Shown: in pieces, positions 48,897 to 56,879 of the stretch
Layout of the letters: each line of letters begins with the position of its first letter
Position numbering within the stretch: the stretch's first letter is position 1
From: CAXXOK01 sp963666755
GTDB taxonomy: Bacteria > Bacillota > Clostridia > Christensenellales > Aristaeellaceae
Direction: 5' to 3'
Length of the DNA: 64,000 nucleotides
Assembly: GCA_963666755.2 (NCBI GenBank)
Contig: CAXXGW010000002.1
Location: 139,082-203,081 of the forward strand
Program-made: the position numbers and the translations under genes
The notes under the pieces: generated by a model
Told to the model about the DNA's origin: nothing
Seen by the model: only the letters and a program-made list of their open reading frames with translations
The model's database searches: none

Positions 48897-50180
48897 TCAG
48901 CCCCGGGGCGCGGCCATGGCCCGCGCGCCGATATCCCGGCGCAGGCTCGCCCCTTCAAACGTGATGCCATCGGCCGCCGCGTAAGCGCGCGCCACCGCCT
49001 CGGGCAGGGTATCCGCCACGGCGGTTACGCCCAGCACCCGGCCCCCGGCCGTCAGCAGCCGCCCGTCCGGCGCGCGCCGCGTGCCCGCGTGGAACACGCT
49101 CACCCCCGGCAGGGCTTCCGCCCCGGCAAGCCCGCCGATGGGCCGATCCACCGCGTAGGCGGCGGGGTAACCGCCGGAGGCGAGCACCACGCAGCAGCTC
49201 GCCCCGGGGGCGATGCGCACGTCCGCCTGATCCAGCGTGCCCGCCGTGATGTGGCGGAAAATCGCAAACAGATCGCTTTGCAAAAGCGGCAGCATCGCCT
49301 GCGCCTCGGGGTCGCCAAAGCGGCAGTTGTACTCAATCACGCGCGGGCCGTCCGGGGTGAGCATCAGGCCAAAATACAGGCAGCCCTGAAACGGCGCGCC
49401 CTCGGCGCGCAGCGCCGCCAGCGTGGGCAGGAAGATGGTACGCATACACTCCTCGGCGATGGCGGGCGTATAGTACGGGTTGGGAGCAATGACCCCCATG
49501 CCGCCGGTGTTCTGCCCCTGATCGCCGTCCAGCGCGCGCTTGTGATCCATGCCGGAAGGCAACGCCCGCAGGGTGACGCCGTCGGTCAGGGCCAGCACGC
49601 TCACCTCAGGCCCGGTCAGGCACTCCTCCACCACCACGCGCGCGCCGGACGCGCCAAAGCGCCCGCGCTCCATGCAATCCCGCACGGCCTCCTCGGCCTG
49701 CTCCCGATCCTGACAGACGGTCACGCCCTTGCCCAGGGCCAGCCCGTCCGCCTTGACCACCACGGGGTAGGGCGCAATGCGCAGGTAGCGCAGCGCCAGC
49801 TCCAGATCGCTGAAAATTTCGCAGGACGCGGTGGGGATGCCGTACTTGCGCATGAGCTTTTTGGCGTACACCTTGCTGCCCTCGATGCGCGCGGCGGCCT
49901 TCGACGGCCCGAAGGCCGGGATGCCGCGCTGCAAAAGCAGATCTGCAAGGCCCAGACACAGCGGATCGTCCGGGCCGATCACCACATAATCCATGGCATT
50001 GGCGGCGGCCCAGTCGGCCAGCGCCTCCACCTCGGTGGCGCGCAGCGGCACGCAGGTTGCCTCCGCCTCGATGCCGCCGTTGCCGGGCGCGCAGTAGAGG
50101 CGGTCGATCAGCGGACTTTCCGCCAGTTTGCGGATCAGGGCATGTTCGCGGCCGCCGCCGCCCACGACGAGTACCTTCAC
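48897..50180 (-). CDS. purD: Phosphoribosylamine-glycine ligase
   Basis: A 427-residue ATP-grasp enzyme that makes GAR from phosphoribosylamine and glycine. The N-terminal Val-Leu-Val-Val-Gly-Gly-Gly-Gly-Arg-Glu-His-Ala, the Ile-Gly-Pro-Asp-Asp-Pro-Leu segment, the Val-Val-Lys-Ala-Asp-Gly-Leu-Ala-Leu-Gly-Lys-Gly-Val block and the Glu-Tyr-Asn-Cys-Arg-Phe-Gly-Asp-Pro-Glu metal site are all present. The length is normal. It lies 46 bases downstream of the AICAR transformylase gene in the purine operon. Confidence 0.95.
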   Translation of the reverse strand: MKVLVVGGGGREHALIRKLAESPLIDRLYCAPGNGGIEAEATCVPLRATEVEALADWAAANAMDYVVIGPDDPLCLGLADLLLQRGIPAFGPSKAAARIEGSKVYAKKLMRKYGIPTASCEIFSDLELALRYLRIAPYPVVVKADGLALGKGVTVCQDREQAEEAVRDCMERGRFGASGARVVVEECLTGPEVSVLALTDGVTLRALPSGMDHKRALDGDQGQNTGGMGVIAPNPYYTPAIAEECMRTIFLPTLAALRAEGAPFQGCLYFGLMLTPDGPRVIEYNCRFGDPEAQAMLPLLQSDLFAIFRHITAGTLDQADVRIAPGASCCVVLASGGYPAAYAVDRPIGGLAGAEALPGVSVFHAGTRRAPDGRLLTAGGRVLGVTAVADTLPEAVARAYAAADGITFEGASLRRDIGARAMAAPRG

Positions 50181-50226
50181 GGGGGCATCCTCTCCTTTGT
50201 GGGGCGCTGGCGTTGCCGCCGGCCGC

Positions 50227-51405
50227 TTAATGGTGGAACAGCCGCGCGCCGGTCATGGCCATGACCACGCCGTAACGGTCGCAGGCGGCCACCACCTCGG
50301 CGTCGCGCTTGCTGCCGCCGGGCTGGGCGATGTAGCGCACGCCGCTTTGCACCGCGCGGTCGATGTTGTCGCTGAACGGGAAAAACGCATCGCTGCCAAG
50401 GCTTACGCCCGTAAGCCCGGCGAGCCACTCCCGCTTTTCCGCCTCGGTAAGCGGTTCGGGGCGGGCGGTAAACAGCGTCTGCCACACGCCGTCTTTAAGC
50501 ACCGTGGTTTCGCTCTCCCGGCTTACATAGCGGTCGATGGCGTTATCCCGGTCGGGGTTTTTAAGCGTGGGCAGGAAGGGCAGCGCCAGCGTTTTTGCGT
50601 GCTGGCGCAGCCGCCACACGTCCGCCTTGTCGCCCGCCAGCCGCGTGCAGTGGATGCGGCTCTGCTGCCCCGCGCCGATGCCGATGCACTGGCCGTCCAG
50701 CGCGTAGCACACGGAGTTGGATTGCGTGTATTTGAGCGTCGCCAGCGTTACCAGCAGATCCCGCCGGGCGCCCTCGGGCAGGGCGGTTGCCCGCGTGGCG
50801 ACGGTTTGCAAAAGCCGCGCGTCGATGGGCAGGTCGTTGCGGTTCTGCTCAAACGTAACGCCGAACACCTCGCGCCGTTCCAGCGCGGGCGGCTCATAGG
50901 CCGCGTCGATAGCCACGATGTTGTAATTACCCTGCCGCTTGGTTTTCAGGATGGCAAGCGCCTCGGGCGTATAGCCGGGGGCGAGGATGCCGTCGCTCAC
51001 CTCCGGGCGGATCAGCTGCGCCGTCGCTTCGTCGCAGGGGTCGCTCAGGCTGATCCAATCCCCAAAGCTGCTCATGCGGTCGGCGCCCCGTGCGCGGGCA
51101 TAGGCGCAGGCCAGCGGGCTTAACACCGCGTCGGCCGGGACGAAATACGCGCGCCGCAACGCTTCCGGCAGCGGCAGCCCCAGCGACGCGCCCGCGGGGC
51201 TTACATGCTTAAAGGATGCGGCGGCGGGCAGCCCCGTGGCACGGCGCAGTTCCCGCACCAGCTGCCAGCCGTTAAGCGCGTCCAGAAAGTTGATGTAGCC
51301 CGGGTTGCCGTTTAGCACCCTCAGGGGCAGCTCGCCCTGCGCGGCGTAAATGCGCGCGGGTTTCTGGTTGGGGTTGCAGCCGTATTTCAGTTCCAGCGTT
51401 TGCAT
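50227..51405 (-). CDS. purH: AICAR formyltransferase, separate PurH C-terminal-type enzyme
   Basis: A 392-residue stand-alone AICAR transformylase that adds the formyl group from 10-formyl-THF to give FAICAR. It matches the C-terminal domain of bifunctional PurH: Leu-Lys-Tyr-Gly-Cys-Asn-Pro-Asn-Gln-Lys-Pro at the start, Ser-Phe-Lys-His-Val-Ser-Pro-Ala-Gly-Ala (catalytic Lys-His), Lys-Tyr-Thr-Gln-Ser-Asn-Ser-Val, and Ala-Phe-Phe-Pro-Phe near the end. The IMP cyclohydrolase half is missing and is replaced by the separate PurO-type gene 12 bases upstream. The name purH is used for the transformylase function only. Confidence 0.92.
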   Translation of the reverse strand: MQTLELKYGCNPNQKPARIYAAQGELPLRVLNGNPGYINFLDALNGWQLVRELRRATGLPAAASFKHVSPAGASLGLPLPEALRRAYFVPADAVLSPLACAYARARGADRMSSFGDWISLSDPCDEATAQLIRPEVSDGILAPGYTPEALAILKTKRQGNYNIVAIDAAYEPPALERREVFGVTFEQNRNDLPIDARLLQTVATRATALPEGARRDLLVTLATLKYTQSNSVCYALDGQCIGIGAGQQSRIHCTRLAGDKADVWRLRQHAKTLALPFLPTLKNPDRDNAIDRYVSRESETTVLKDGVWQTLFTARPEPLTEAEKREWLAGLTGVSLGSDAFFPFSDNIDRAVQSGVRYIAQPGGSKRDAEVVAACDRYGVVMAMTGARLFHH

Positions 51406-51417
51406 GGATGACCCTCC

Positions 51418-52137
51418 TCAGCCTCGTTGGTTCAGGATGCGCGTGTCGGCATGCCCGTCCGCCAGATCAATGGCGCGCACGAACAGGCTCACGCGGTTTT
51501 GCAGGTCCAGCGCGTTCCATACCGAGGCAGCAAACGTGTCCAGATCGTCCACCGGCAGGCAGACGCTCACGGGCTCGCCCGCAAAGCTCGGCAGCGGATC
51601 GCCCGGCCCGGCATAGGTGTGCAGCAGGTGGCCCTCGCCCGCGCACGGCTGCGGGTATTCAAAGAAGAAGCGCTGCACGCTCTCCCCCAGCCCGTCGCCG
51701 CATTTCAGGATGGACAGCGCGTACGCCATCGCCCCGTCGCGCACGGTCATCACGCCGGATACGCGGGGCGTCCAGTGCGGAGCGTCCGGCTCAAAGGCGC
51801 GGGTGCGCAGGGCCTGTTCAAACGTGCCGCCCGCAAGCAGGGTTTCGGCCACGGTGTCGGTCTGATCGCCATTGGTCACCACGGTGGTAAACGCGTCCGT
51901 GACGCGCACCGGCGTGTAGAGGATCAGCCGGGGGTCGGTTACCTTGGACGGATCGGCCGCCTCCGATCGCACACCCCCTTCGAACGGGGTAAACACGCGG
52001 TTACGGCTGTTTTCGCTGCGGCCCATGATAAAATAGGCCATCACGGCGCGCAGGCCATCGGCGCTGCGGCCCAGCAGCACCCCCCGGCCGGGGTAGGCAT
52101 TGTGGGCCAGGTACTCGCAAAGATCAGTCGGTTGCAT
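51418..52137 (-). CDS. purO: IMP cyclohydrolase, archaeal PurO-type
   Basis: A 239-residue protein that would close the ring of FAICAR to IMP. It resembles the PurO (IMP_cyclohyd, PF07826) family: Asn-Ala-Tyr-Pro-Gly-Arg-Gly near the N-terminus, Ala-Tyr-Phe-Ile-Met-Gly-Arg-Ser-Glu-Asn-Ser-Arg-Asn-Arg, and Thr-Asn-Gly-Asp-Gln-Thr-Asp-Thr. It has no resemblance to the PurH N-terminal domain. The gene immediately precedes the separate AICAR transformylase, so the two together replace bifunctional PurH. It lies in the purine operon, 113 bases after purN. Confidence 0.88.
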   Translation of the reverse strand: MQPTDLCEYLAHNAYPGRGVLLGRSADGLRAVMAYFIMGRSENSRNRVFTPFEGGVRSEAADPSKVTDPRLILYTPVRVTDAFTTVVTNGDQTDTVAETLLAGGTFEQALRTRAFEPDAPHWTPRVSGVMTVRDGAMAYALSILKCGDGLGESVQRFFFEYPQPCAGEGHLLHTYAGPGDPLPSFAGEPVSVCLPVDDLDTFAASVWNALDLQNRVSLFVRAIDLADGHADTRILNQRG

Positions 52138-52250
52138 TTCCGGTTCGCCTCCTTTGGCTTAGGGCCCCCGGACGCTGCCGGTGCGGCCCTCATGCCGCTA
52201 TTGTAGCACGTTTGCCCTCCGGGGGACAGTCCGCGCCCCCCTTTGCCGCG

Positions 52251-52859
52251 CTACAGCGCAAGCCCCGCGTTCAGCCGCGCGGCCGCCCACTGCACGGTTT
52301 CGGGCAAGAGCGTCCACTCGGCCTGCTCCATCACGCGGCGCTGCAGGGTTTCCGGGGTATCGCCCGGCTCCACGGCCACGGCGCGCTGCGCGAGGATGCG
52401 CCCGCCGTCGGGCACCTCGTTTACCAGATGCACGGTCGCGCCCGTCAGGCGCACGCCCCGGGCCAGCGCCGCCGCGTGCACGCGCAGGCCGTAGTACCCC
52501 TCCCCGCAAAAGCTGGGGATCAGGCTGGGGTGGATGTTCAAAATCCGGTCGCGGTACGCGGCAATCACGTTGGGGGCCAGAATCGGCAAAAACCCGGCCA
52601 GCACCACCAGCTGCGCCCCGTGAGCGTGCAGCACGGCCAGCAGCCTTTCGCCGTAGGCTTCGGGGGTTTCGCCGGGCTGCCGGGGCAGGGCGACGGCCTC
52701 GATCCCCGCCTGCCGCGCGCGGGTCAGGGCGTAGGCTTCGGGCTTGTTGCTGACCACCAGCGAAAGCATTGCGCTGGGCAAGGCCCCGCGGGCCGCCGCA
52801 TCCAGCAGCGCCTGCAGGTTGGTGCCCCCGCCGCTGACCAGCACGGCCACCCTCAGCAC
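52251..52859 (-). CDS. purN: Phosphoribosylglycinamide formyltransferase
   Basis: A 202-residue GAR transformylase that uses 10-formyl-THF. Visible blocks are Val-Leu-Val-Ser-Gly-Gly-Gly-Thr-Asn-Leu-Gln-Ala, Leu-Ala-Gly-Phe-Leu-Pro-Ile-Leu, the catalytic Asn-Ile-His-Pro-Ser-Leu-Ile-Pro, and Thr-Gly-Ala-Thr-Val-His-Leu-Val. The start overlaps the end of purM by 7 bases. Confidence 0.94.
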   Translation of the reverse strand: MLRVAVLVSGGGTNLQALLDAAARGALPSAMLSLVVSNKPEAYALTRARQAGIEAVALPRQPGETPEAYGERLLAVLHAHGAQLVVLAGFLPILAPNVIAAYRDRILNIHPSLIPSFCGEGYYGLRVHAAALARGVRLTGATVHLVNEVPDGGRILAQRAVAVEPGDTPETLQRRVMEQAEWTLLPETVQWAAARLNAGLAL

Positions 52860-53899
52860 AGCACCACGCCCCCTTCGCCGGGCTCCACATGGCCCAGCGC
52901 GTAGGCGTCCACCCCGTTTGCGCGCAGGATGGCCAGCGCCCCGTCCGCCTGTTCGGCGGGCACCACGGCGGTCATCCCCACGCCCATGTTGAAGGTGTTG
53001 AACATATCCCGCTCCGGCACGTCGCCCGCACGGGCGATCAGCTCAAACACCGGGGGCACGCGCACGGCCTCGCGCCGCAGGCGGGCGGTAAAGCCCGGCG
53101 CCAGCGAGCGCGGAATGTTTTCGTAAAACCCGCCGCCCGTGATGTGCGAAAGCGAGCGCACGTCAATTTTCTCCAGCAGCGCCAGCACGGGCTTCACGTA
53201 AATGCGCGTGGGGGTAAGCAGCGTTTCGCCCAGCGTCCGCCCGTCCAGCGCATCCAGCGGGCGATCCAGCCCGCCTTCTTCCACGCGCAGGGCCTTGCGC
53301 ACCAGCGAGAAGCCGTTGGAGTGCACCCCGCTGGAAGGCAGGGCCAGCACCGCGTCGCCCGCACGCATGGCATTACGGTCCAGAATTTTGGAGCGATCCA
53401 CCGCGCCCACGGCAAAGCCCGCCAGATCATACTCATCGGCCGGGTAAAAGCCGGGCATTTCGGCGGTTTCGCCGCCGATCAGCGCGCAGCCCGCCTGCAC
53501 GCAGCCCTCCGCCACGCCCGCCACAATCGCGGCGATGCGCTCTGGCACGTTTTTGCCACAGGCGATGTAATCCAGAAAAAACAGCGGCTTGGCGCCGCAA
53601 CAGAGCACGTCGTTTACGCACATGGCCACGCAGTCGATGCCCACGGTATCGTGCTTATCCAGCAAAAAGGCCAGCTTGAGCTTGGTGCCCACGCCATCGG
53701 TGCCGCTTACCAGCACGGGGTTAGGCATGCCGCTCACATCCAGCTGGAACAGCCCGCCGAAGCCGCCGACCTCGCCCAGCGCGCCGGGCACCAGCGTGCG
53801 GGCAATGTGGGGCTTCATCAAATCCACGGCGCGGTAGCCGGCGGTAATATCCACGCCCGCGGCGCGGTAGCTGGGGCTTTCACTCTTGGGTGCCATCAT
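52853..53899 (-). CDS. purM: Phosphoribosylformylglycinamidine cyclo-ligase
   Basis: A 348-residue AIR synthetase. Blocks include Ala-Gly-Val-Asp-Ile near the N-terminus, Ser-Gly-Thr-Asp-Gly-Val-Gly-Thr-Lys-Leu-Lys, the Gly-Gly-Glu-Thr-Ala-Glu-Met-Pro-Gly metal and ATP site, and Ile-Thr-Gly-Gly-Gly-Phe-Tyr-Glu-Asn-Ile-Pro. The ATG at 53899 overlaps the purF stop codon (ATGA) and has ggaggg 6 bases upstream; an ATG one codon later is also possible. Confidence 0.95.
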   Translation of the reverse strand: MMAPKSESPSYRAAGVDITAGYRAVDLMKPHIARTLVPGALGEVGGFGGLFQLDVSGMPNPVLVSGTDGVGTKLKLAFLLDKHDTVGIDCVAMCVNDVLCCGAKPLFFLDYIACGKNVPERIAAIVAGVAEGCVQAGCALIGGETAEMPGFYPADEYDLAGFAVGAVDRSKILDRNAMRAGDAVLALPSSGVHSNGFSLVRKALRVEEGGLDRPLDALDGRTLGETLLTPTRIYVKPVLALLEKIDVRSLSHITGGGFYENIPRSLAPGFTARLRREAVRVPPVFELIARAGDVPERDMFNTFNMGVGMTAVVPAEQADGALAILRANGVDAYALGHVEPGEGGVVLC

Positions 53900-55344
53900 T
53901 GCAGACCCTCCCCTGCGGTGTGCGGGCGCGCCGCGCACGCCTCAAACTGGTTGCGGGCCGCGTCATGGGGCGGCTCCACGGGGTACAGGCCGGTAAAACA
54001 GCCCTTGCAGAAGCCGCAATCGCTGTGGTCGGCCAGCTTGTCTAGACATTCCACGGGCAGGTAGCCCAGGCTGTCCGCGCCGATCAGGCGGCGGATTTCC
54101 TCCACGCTGTGCTGCGCGGCGATCAGGTTGTCGGTGGAGTCGATATCGGTGCCGAAATAGCACGGATGCCGGAAGGGCGGCGCGCTCAGGCGCATGTGCA
54201 CCTCGGCGGCCCCCGCCTCGCGCAGCAGGCTTACGATGCGCGCGCTGGTGGTGCCCCGGACGATGGAATCGTCAATCAGCACCACGCGCTTGCCGCGCAC
54301 GGTCGCGCCCACGGCGTTCAGCTTGATGCGCACGGCGCTCTGCCGCTGCGCCTGCCCCGGCTGGATAAACGTGCGGCCCACATAACGGTTTTTAATGAAC
54401 CCCACACCGTAGGGGATGCCACTCTGCCGGGCGTAGCCGATGGCCGCGTCGATGCCGCTGTCGGGCACGCCCACCACCACATCCGCCTGCACGGGATGCT
54501 CCAGCGCCAGAAACGCGCCCGCCCGCAGCCGCGCCGTGTGTACGGCGCTGCCGTCGATCACGCTGTCCGGCCGGGCAAAGTAGATAAACTCGAACACGCA
54601 CAACGCGCTGTGCCCGGGCGCGTCCGACCGGAGAGAACGCACGCCCTGCTGGTCGACCACCACCACCTCGCCGGGCTGCACATCGCGCACAAAGGTAGCG
54701 CCGACGGCGTCCAGCGCGCAGCTTTCGCTGGCGAACACCGTGCCGCCGTTGTCCAGCGTGCCCATGCACAGCGGGCGGAAGCCGTGCGGGTCGCGCACGG
54801 CCAGCAGGCGGCCCTGGCTGAGCACCGTAAGCGAGTACGCGCCGCGGATGCGCCCCATCACGCGCAGCGCCGCCTGCTCCAGACTGTCGCAGGCAAGCCG
54901 TTCCTGCGTCAGCACATAGGCGATCACTTCGCTGTCGCTGGTGGTGTGGAAAATCGCGCCGTTCTGTTCCAGCGTCTGGCGCAGCTCCTGCGCGTTTACA
55001 AGGTTGCCGTTGTGGCAAAGCGCCATGCCGCCGCCCAGCCGGTTAACCAGCAGGGGCTGGGCGTTTTCGCGGTTTTGCGCGCCGGTGGTGCCGTAGCGGC
55101 AGTGCCCCACGGCGGCGGAGCCTTCCGGCATGGCCGCGAGCGTCTGTGCGGTAAACACGTCGCCCACCAGCCCCACGTCCTTATGGCAGGTCAGGGTGCC
55201 TTCGCACTCCACGGCGATGCCGCAGCTTTCCTGCCCGCGGTGTTGCAGGGCGTACAGCCCCTGATAGGCGGGCTGTACCACGCCCTGTTGCCCGTCGGGC
55301 AGAAAGATGCCAAAAACCCCGCATTCCTCGTGCAGTTTGCTCAT
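53896..55344 (-). CDS. purF: Amidophosphoribosyltransferase
   Basis: A 482-residue first enzyme of purine synthesis. A short propeptide precedes the N-terminal nucleophile cysteine (Glu-Glu-Cys-Gly-Val-Phe-Gly, Cys8 before processing). The PRPP motif is Val-Val-Leu-Ile-Asp-Asp-Ser-Ile-Val-Arg-Gly-Thr-Thr. C-terminal cysteines (Cys-Tyr-Phe-Gly and Cys-Gly-Phe-Cys-Lys-Gly-Cys-Phe) fit the iron-sulfur form found in Bacillota. The ATG at 55344 gives the correct distance to the cysteine; the longer frame to 55380 does not. Confidence 0.95.
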   Translation of the reverse strand: MSKLHEECGVFGIFLPDGQQGVVQPAYQGLYALQHRGQESCGIAVECEGTLTCHKDVGLVGDVFTAQTLAAMPEGSAAVGHCRYGTTGAQNRENAQPLLVNRLGGGMALCHNGNLVNAQELRQTLEQNGAIFHTTSDSEVIAYVLTQERLACDSLEQAALRVMGRIRGAYSLTVLSQGRLLAVRDPHGFRPLCMGTLDNGGTVFASESCALDAVGATFVRDVQPGEVVVVDQQGVRSLRSDAPGHSALCVFEFIYFARPDSVIDGSAVHTARLRAGAFLALEHPVQADVVVGVPDSGIDAAIGYARQSGIPYGVGFIKNRYVGRTFIQPGQAQRQSAVRIKLNAVGATVRGKRVVLIDDSIVRGTTSARIVSLLREAGAAEVHMRLSAPPFRHPCYFGTDIDSTDNLIAAQHSVEEIRRLIGADSLGYLPVECLDKLADHSDCGFCKGCFTGLYPVEPPHDAARNQFEACAARPHTAGEGLQ

Positions 55345-55376
55345 GTACAGGGCCGTTCCTTTCGGGGCGGGGCGGG

Positions 55377-56087
55377 TCATTCGCCCAGCAGCCGCTTGAG
55401 TATCTCGTGGTAGGCGTTTTCCACGCCCCCCAGATCGCGGCGGAAGCGATCCTTATCCAGCTTTTCGTGGGTGGCGGTATCCCAGAAACGGCAGGTGTCG
55501 GGGCTGATTTCGTCGGCCAGCACCACGGTGCCGTCCGGCGTGCGGCCAAACTCGAGCTTAAAATCGATCAGCTCCACCCCCAGGTCGGCCAGATAATCGG
55601 TCAGCACCTGATTCACGCGCAGGGAGTAGGCGCGCAGGGTTTCCATCTCCGCCTCGGTGGCCCAGCCCATGGCGGCAATGTGGGTGGAGTTGACCATCGG
55701 ATCGCCCAGCGCATCGTCCTTATAGCAGGTTTCCAGCACGGTTTTGGCCAGCTTGGTGCCCTCCGGCAGGCCCAGACGCTTGGAAAGCGAGCCTGCCGCC
55801 ACGTTGCGCACGATCACCTCCAGCGGGATGATCTGCACCTTTTTCACCAGCGTTTCCGTAGGGGAAAGCTCGCGCACGAAATGCGTGGGCACGCCCTTGC
55901 TTTCCAGAAGCCGCATCAGGTGGTTGGTCACCCGGTTGTTGATGGCGCCCTTGCCCTCGATGGTGCCCTTTTTCTGGCCATTAAAGGCGGTCGCGTCGTC
56001 TTTATAGGAAACCAGCACCAGCATGGGGTCGTCTGTGGCGAATACCTTCTTGGCCTTGCCTTCGTAAAGCTGTTCGCGTTTTTCCAT
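55377..56087 (-). CDS. purC: Phosphoribosylaminoimidazole-succinocarboxamide synthase
   Basis: A 236-residue SAICAR synthetase. Family blocks are Leu-Tyr-Glu-Gly-Lys-Ala-Lys-Lys-Val, Lys-Asp-Asp-Ala-Thr-Ala-Phe-Asn-Gly-Gln-Lys, Val-Ile-Val-Arg-Asn-Val-Ala-Ala-Gly-Ser, Asp-Phe-Lys-Leu-Glu-Phe-Gly-Arg and Ala-Asp-Glu-Ile-Ser-Pro-Asp-Thr-Cys-Arg. The ATG at 56087 follows aggagg at a good distance. It lies between purE and purF in the operon. Confidence 0.95.
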   Translation of the reverse strand: MEKREQLYEGKAKKVFATDDPMLVLVSYKDDATAFNGQKKGTIEGKGAINNRVTNHLMRLLESKGVPTHFVRELSPTETLVKKVQIIPLEVIVRNVAAGSLSKRLGLPEGTKLAKTVLETCYKDDALGDPMVNSTHIAAMGWATEAEMETLRAYSLRVNQVLTDYLADLGVELIDFKLEFGRTPDGTVVLADEISPDTCRFWDTATHEKLDKDRFRRDLGGVENAYHEILKRLLGE

Positions 56088-56163
56088 GGGGAAACGCCTC
56101 CTTATAAAATCAATCCGGCTTAAGGGTGAGCCCCGCGCGGGGCGAGGAAAAGCCCGCCGCGGG

Positions 56164-56649
56164 TCAGTCCACGGCGAGCTTTGCGTCTTTATCCAGCACG
56201 GCGTCGTGCTGCGCCTTGCGCAGGGCGCACAGGCGCGCGGTAAGCGCCTCGTCCCCCACGGCGAGAATCTGCGCCGCCAGCAGCGCGGCGTTGGCCGCCC
56301 CATCCAGCGCGACGGTGGCCACCGGTACGCCGGAGGGCATCTGCACGGTGGCCAGCAGCGCGGCCAGACCGTCCAGCGGGCTACCCTGCACGGGCAGGCC
56401 GATTACGGGCAGCACGGTGCGCGCCGCCAGCGCGCCCGCCAGATGGGCCGCCTTGCCCGCCGCCGCGATCAGCACCCCGAAGCCCTGCGCCGCCGCGCCG
56501 CAAGCAAAGGCAGCCGCCTCGTCGGGCGTGCGGTGGGCGCTGAGCACATGCGCCTCAAAGGGCACCTGCAGCGCCTTGAGCTGGGTAAAACACGGTTGGA
56601 GGATGGGCAGATCGCTGTCCGAGCCCAGAATCACGGCTACCTTTTTCAT
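56164..56649 (-). CDS. purE: N5-carboxyaminoimidazole ribonucleotide mutase
   Basis: A 161-residue enzyme acting on carboxylated AIR. Blocks are Val-Ile-Leu-Gly-Ser-Asp-Ser-Asp-Leu, Val-Leu-Ser-Ala-His-Arg-Thr-Pro, Ala-Ala-Ala-Gly-Lys-Ala-Ala-His-Leu-Ala-Gly and Gly-Leu-Pro-Val-Gln. No purK is encoded in the operon, so its carboxylated substrate must come from a distant purK or from direct carboxylation. The start at 56649 has only a weak agcagg site. It is the first gene of the ten-gene operon, about 160 bases downstream of the promoter. Confidence 0.92.
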   Translation of the reverse strand: MKKVAVILGSDSDLPILQPCFTQLKALQVPFEAHVLSAHRTPDEAAAFACGAAAQGFGVLIAAAGKAAHLAGALAARTVLPVIGLPVQGSPLDGLAALLATVQMPSGVPVATVALDGAANAALLAAQILAVGDEALTARLCALRKAQHDAVLDKDAKLAVD

Positions 56650-56781
56650 GGGGCCTGCTCTTCCCGCCTCCGGCAAACATCCCGGTTAACCAAGGAGGCT
56701 AATGTTCGTCTTTTTTGGGCTATCCAATCACGGCAGCCCGTTTCCGCCAAGGGTGACGGCCGCTTACAATCAAATAAAAAG

Positions 56782-56835
56782 CGGCAGCCATCCGCATGCG
56801 AACACTCCGCATTATACCGGATGGCAGCCGCCATT
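56782..56835 (-). terminator. Terminator of the nitroreductase gene overlapping the pur promoter
   Basis: On the minus strand, gcggctgccatcc and ggatggctgccgc form a 13-bp stem with one mismatch around a loop of about 25 nt, followed by ttttt. It lies just after the nitroreductase stop codon. The loop and first arm contain the -10 box and part of the spacer of the purE promoter. Confidence 0.75.
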
Positions 56836-56840
56836 GTCAA
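56811..56840 (-). promoter_or_regulatory. Promoter of the purine operon
   Basis: On the minus strand TTGACA (56835-56840), an 18-bp spacer and TATAAT (56811-56816), both consensus hexamers. It is about 160 bp upstream of purE. Confidence 0.85.
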
Positions 56841-56844
56841 GGTA

Positions 56845-56857
56845 AATTCCGAACTAT
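56845..56857 (+). promoter_or_regulatory. PurBox-like site next to the -35 box
   Basis: aattccgaactat matches the Bacillota PurR box pattern AWWWCCGAACWWT at every position. It lies 4 bp upstream of the pur -35 hexamer. A weaker reverse-form site (aatgttcgtcttt, 10 of 13) is at 56702-56714 in the leader. PurR boxes normally occur as closely spaced inverted pairs, which I do not see here, so control by PurR is probable but not certain. Confidence 0.6.
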
Positions 56858-56879
56858 TTATTTATGCTACGATTATTCG

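Noticed and set aside
56650..56810. Purine or PRPP riboswitch in the pur leader
   Set aside because: I looked for the conserved purine aptamer pairs and loops and did not find them. The structure present is explained by the overlapping terminator and promoter.
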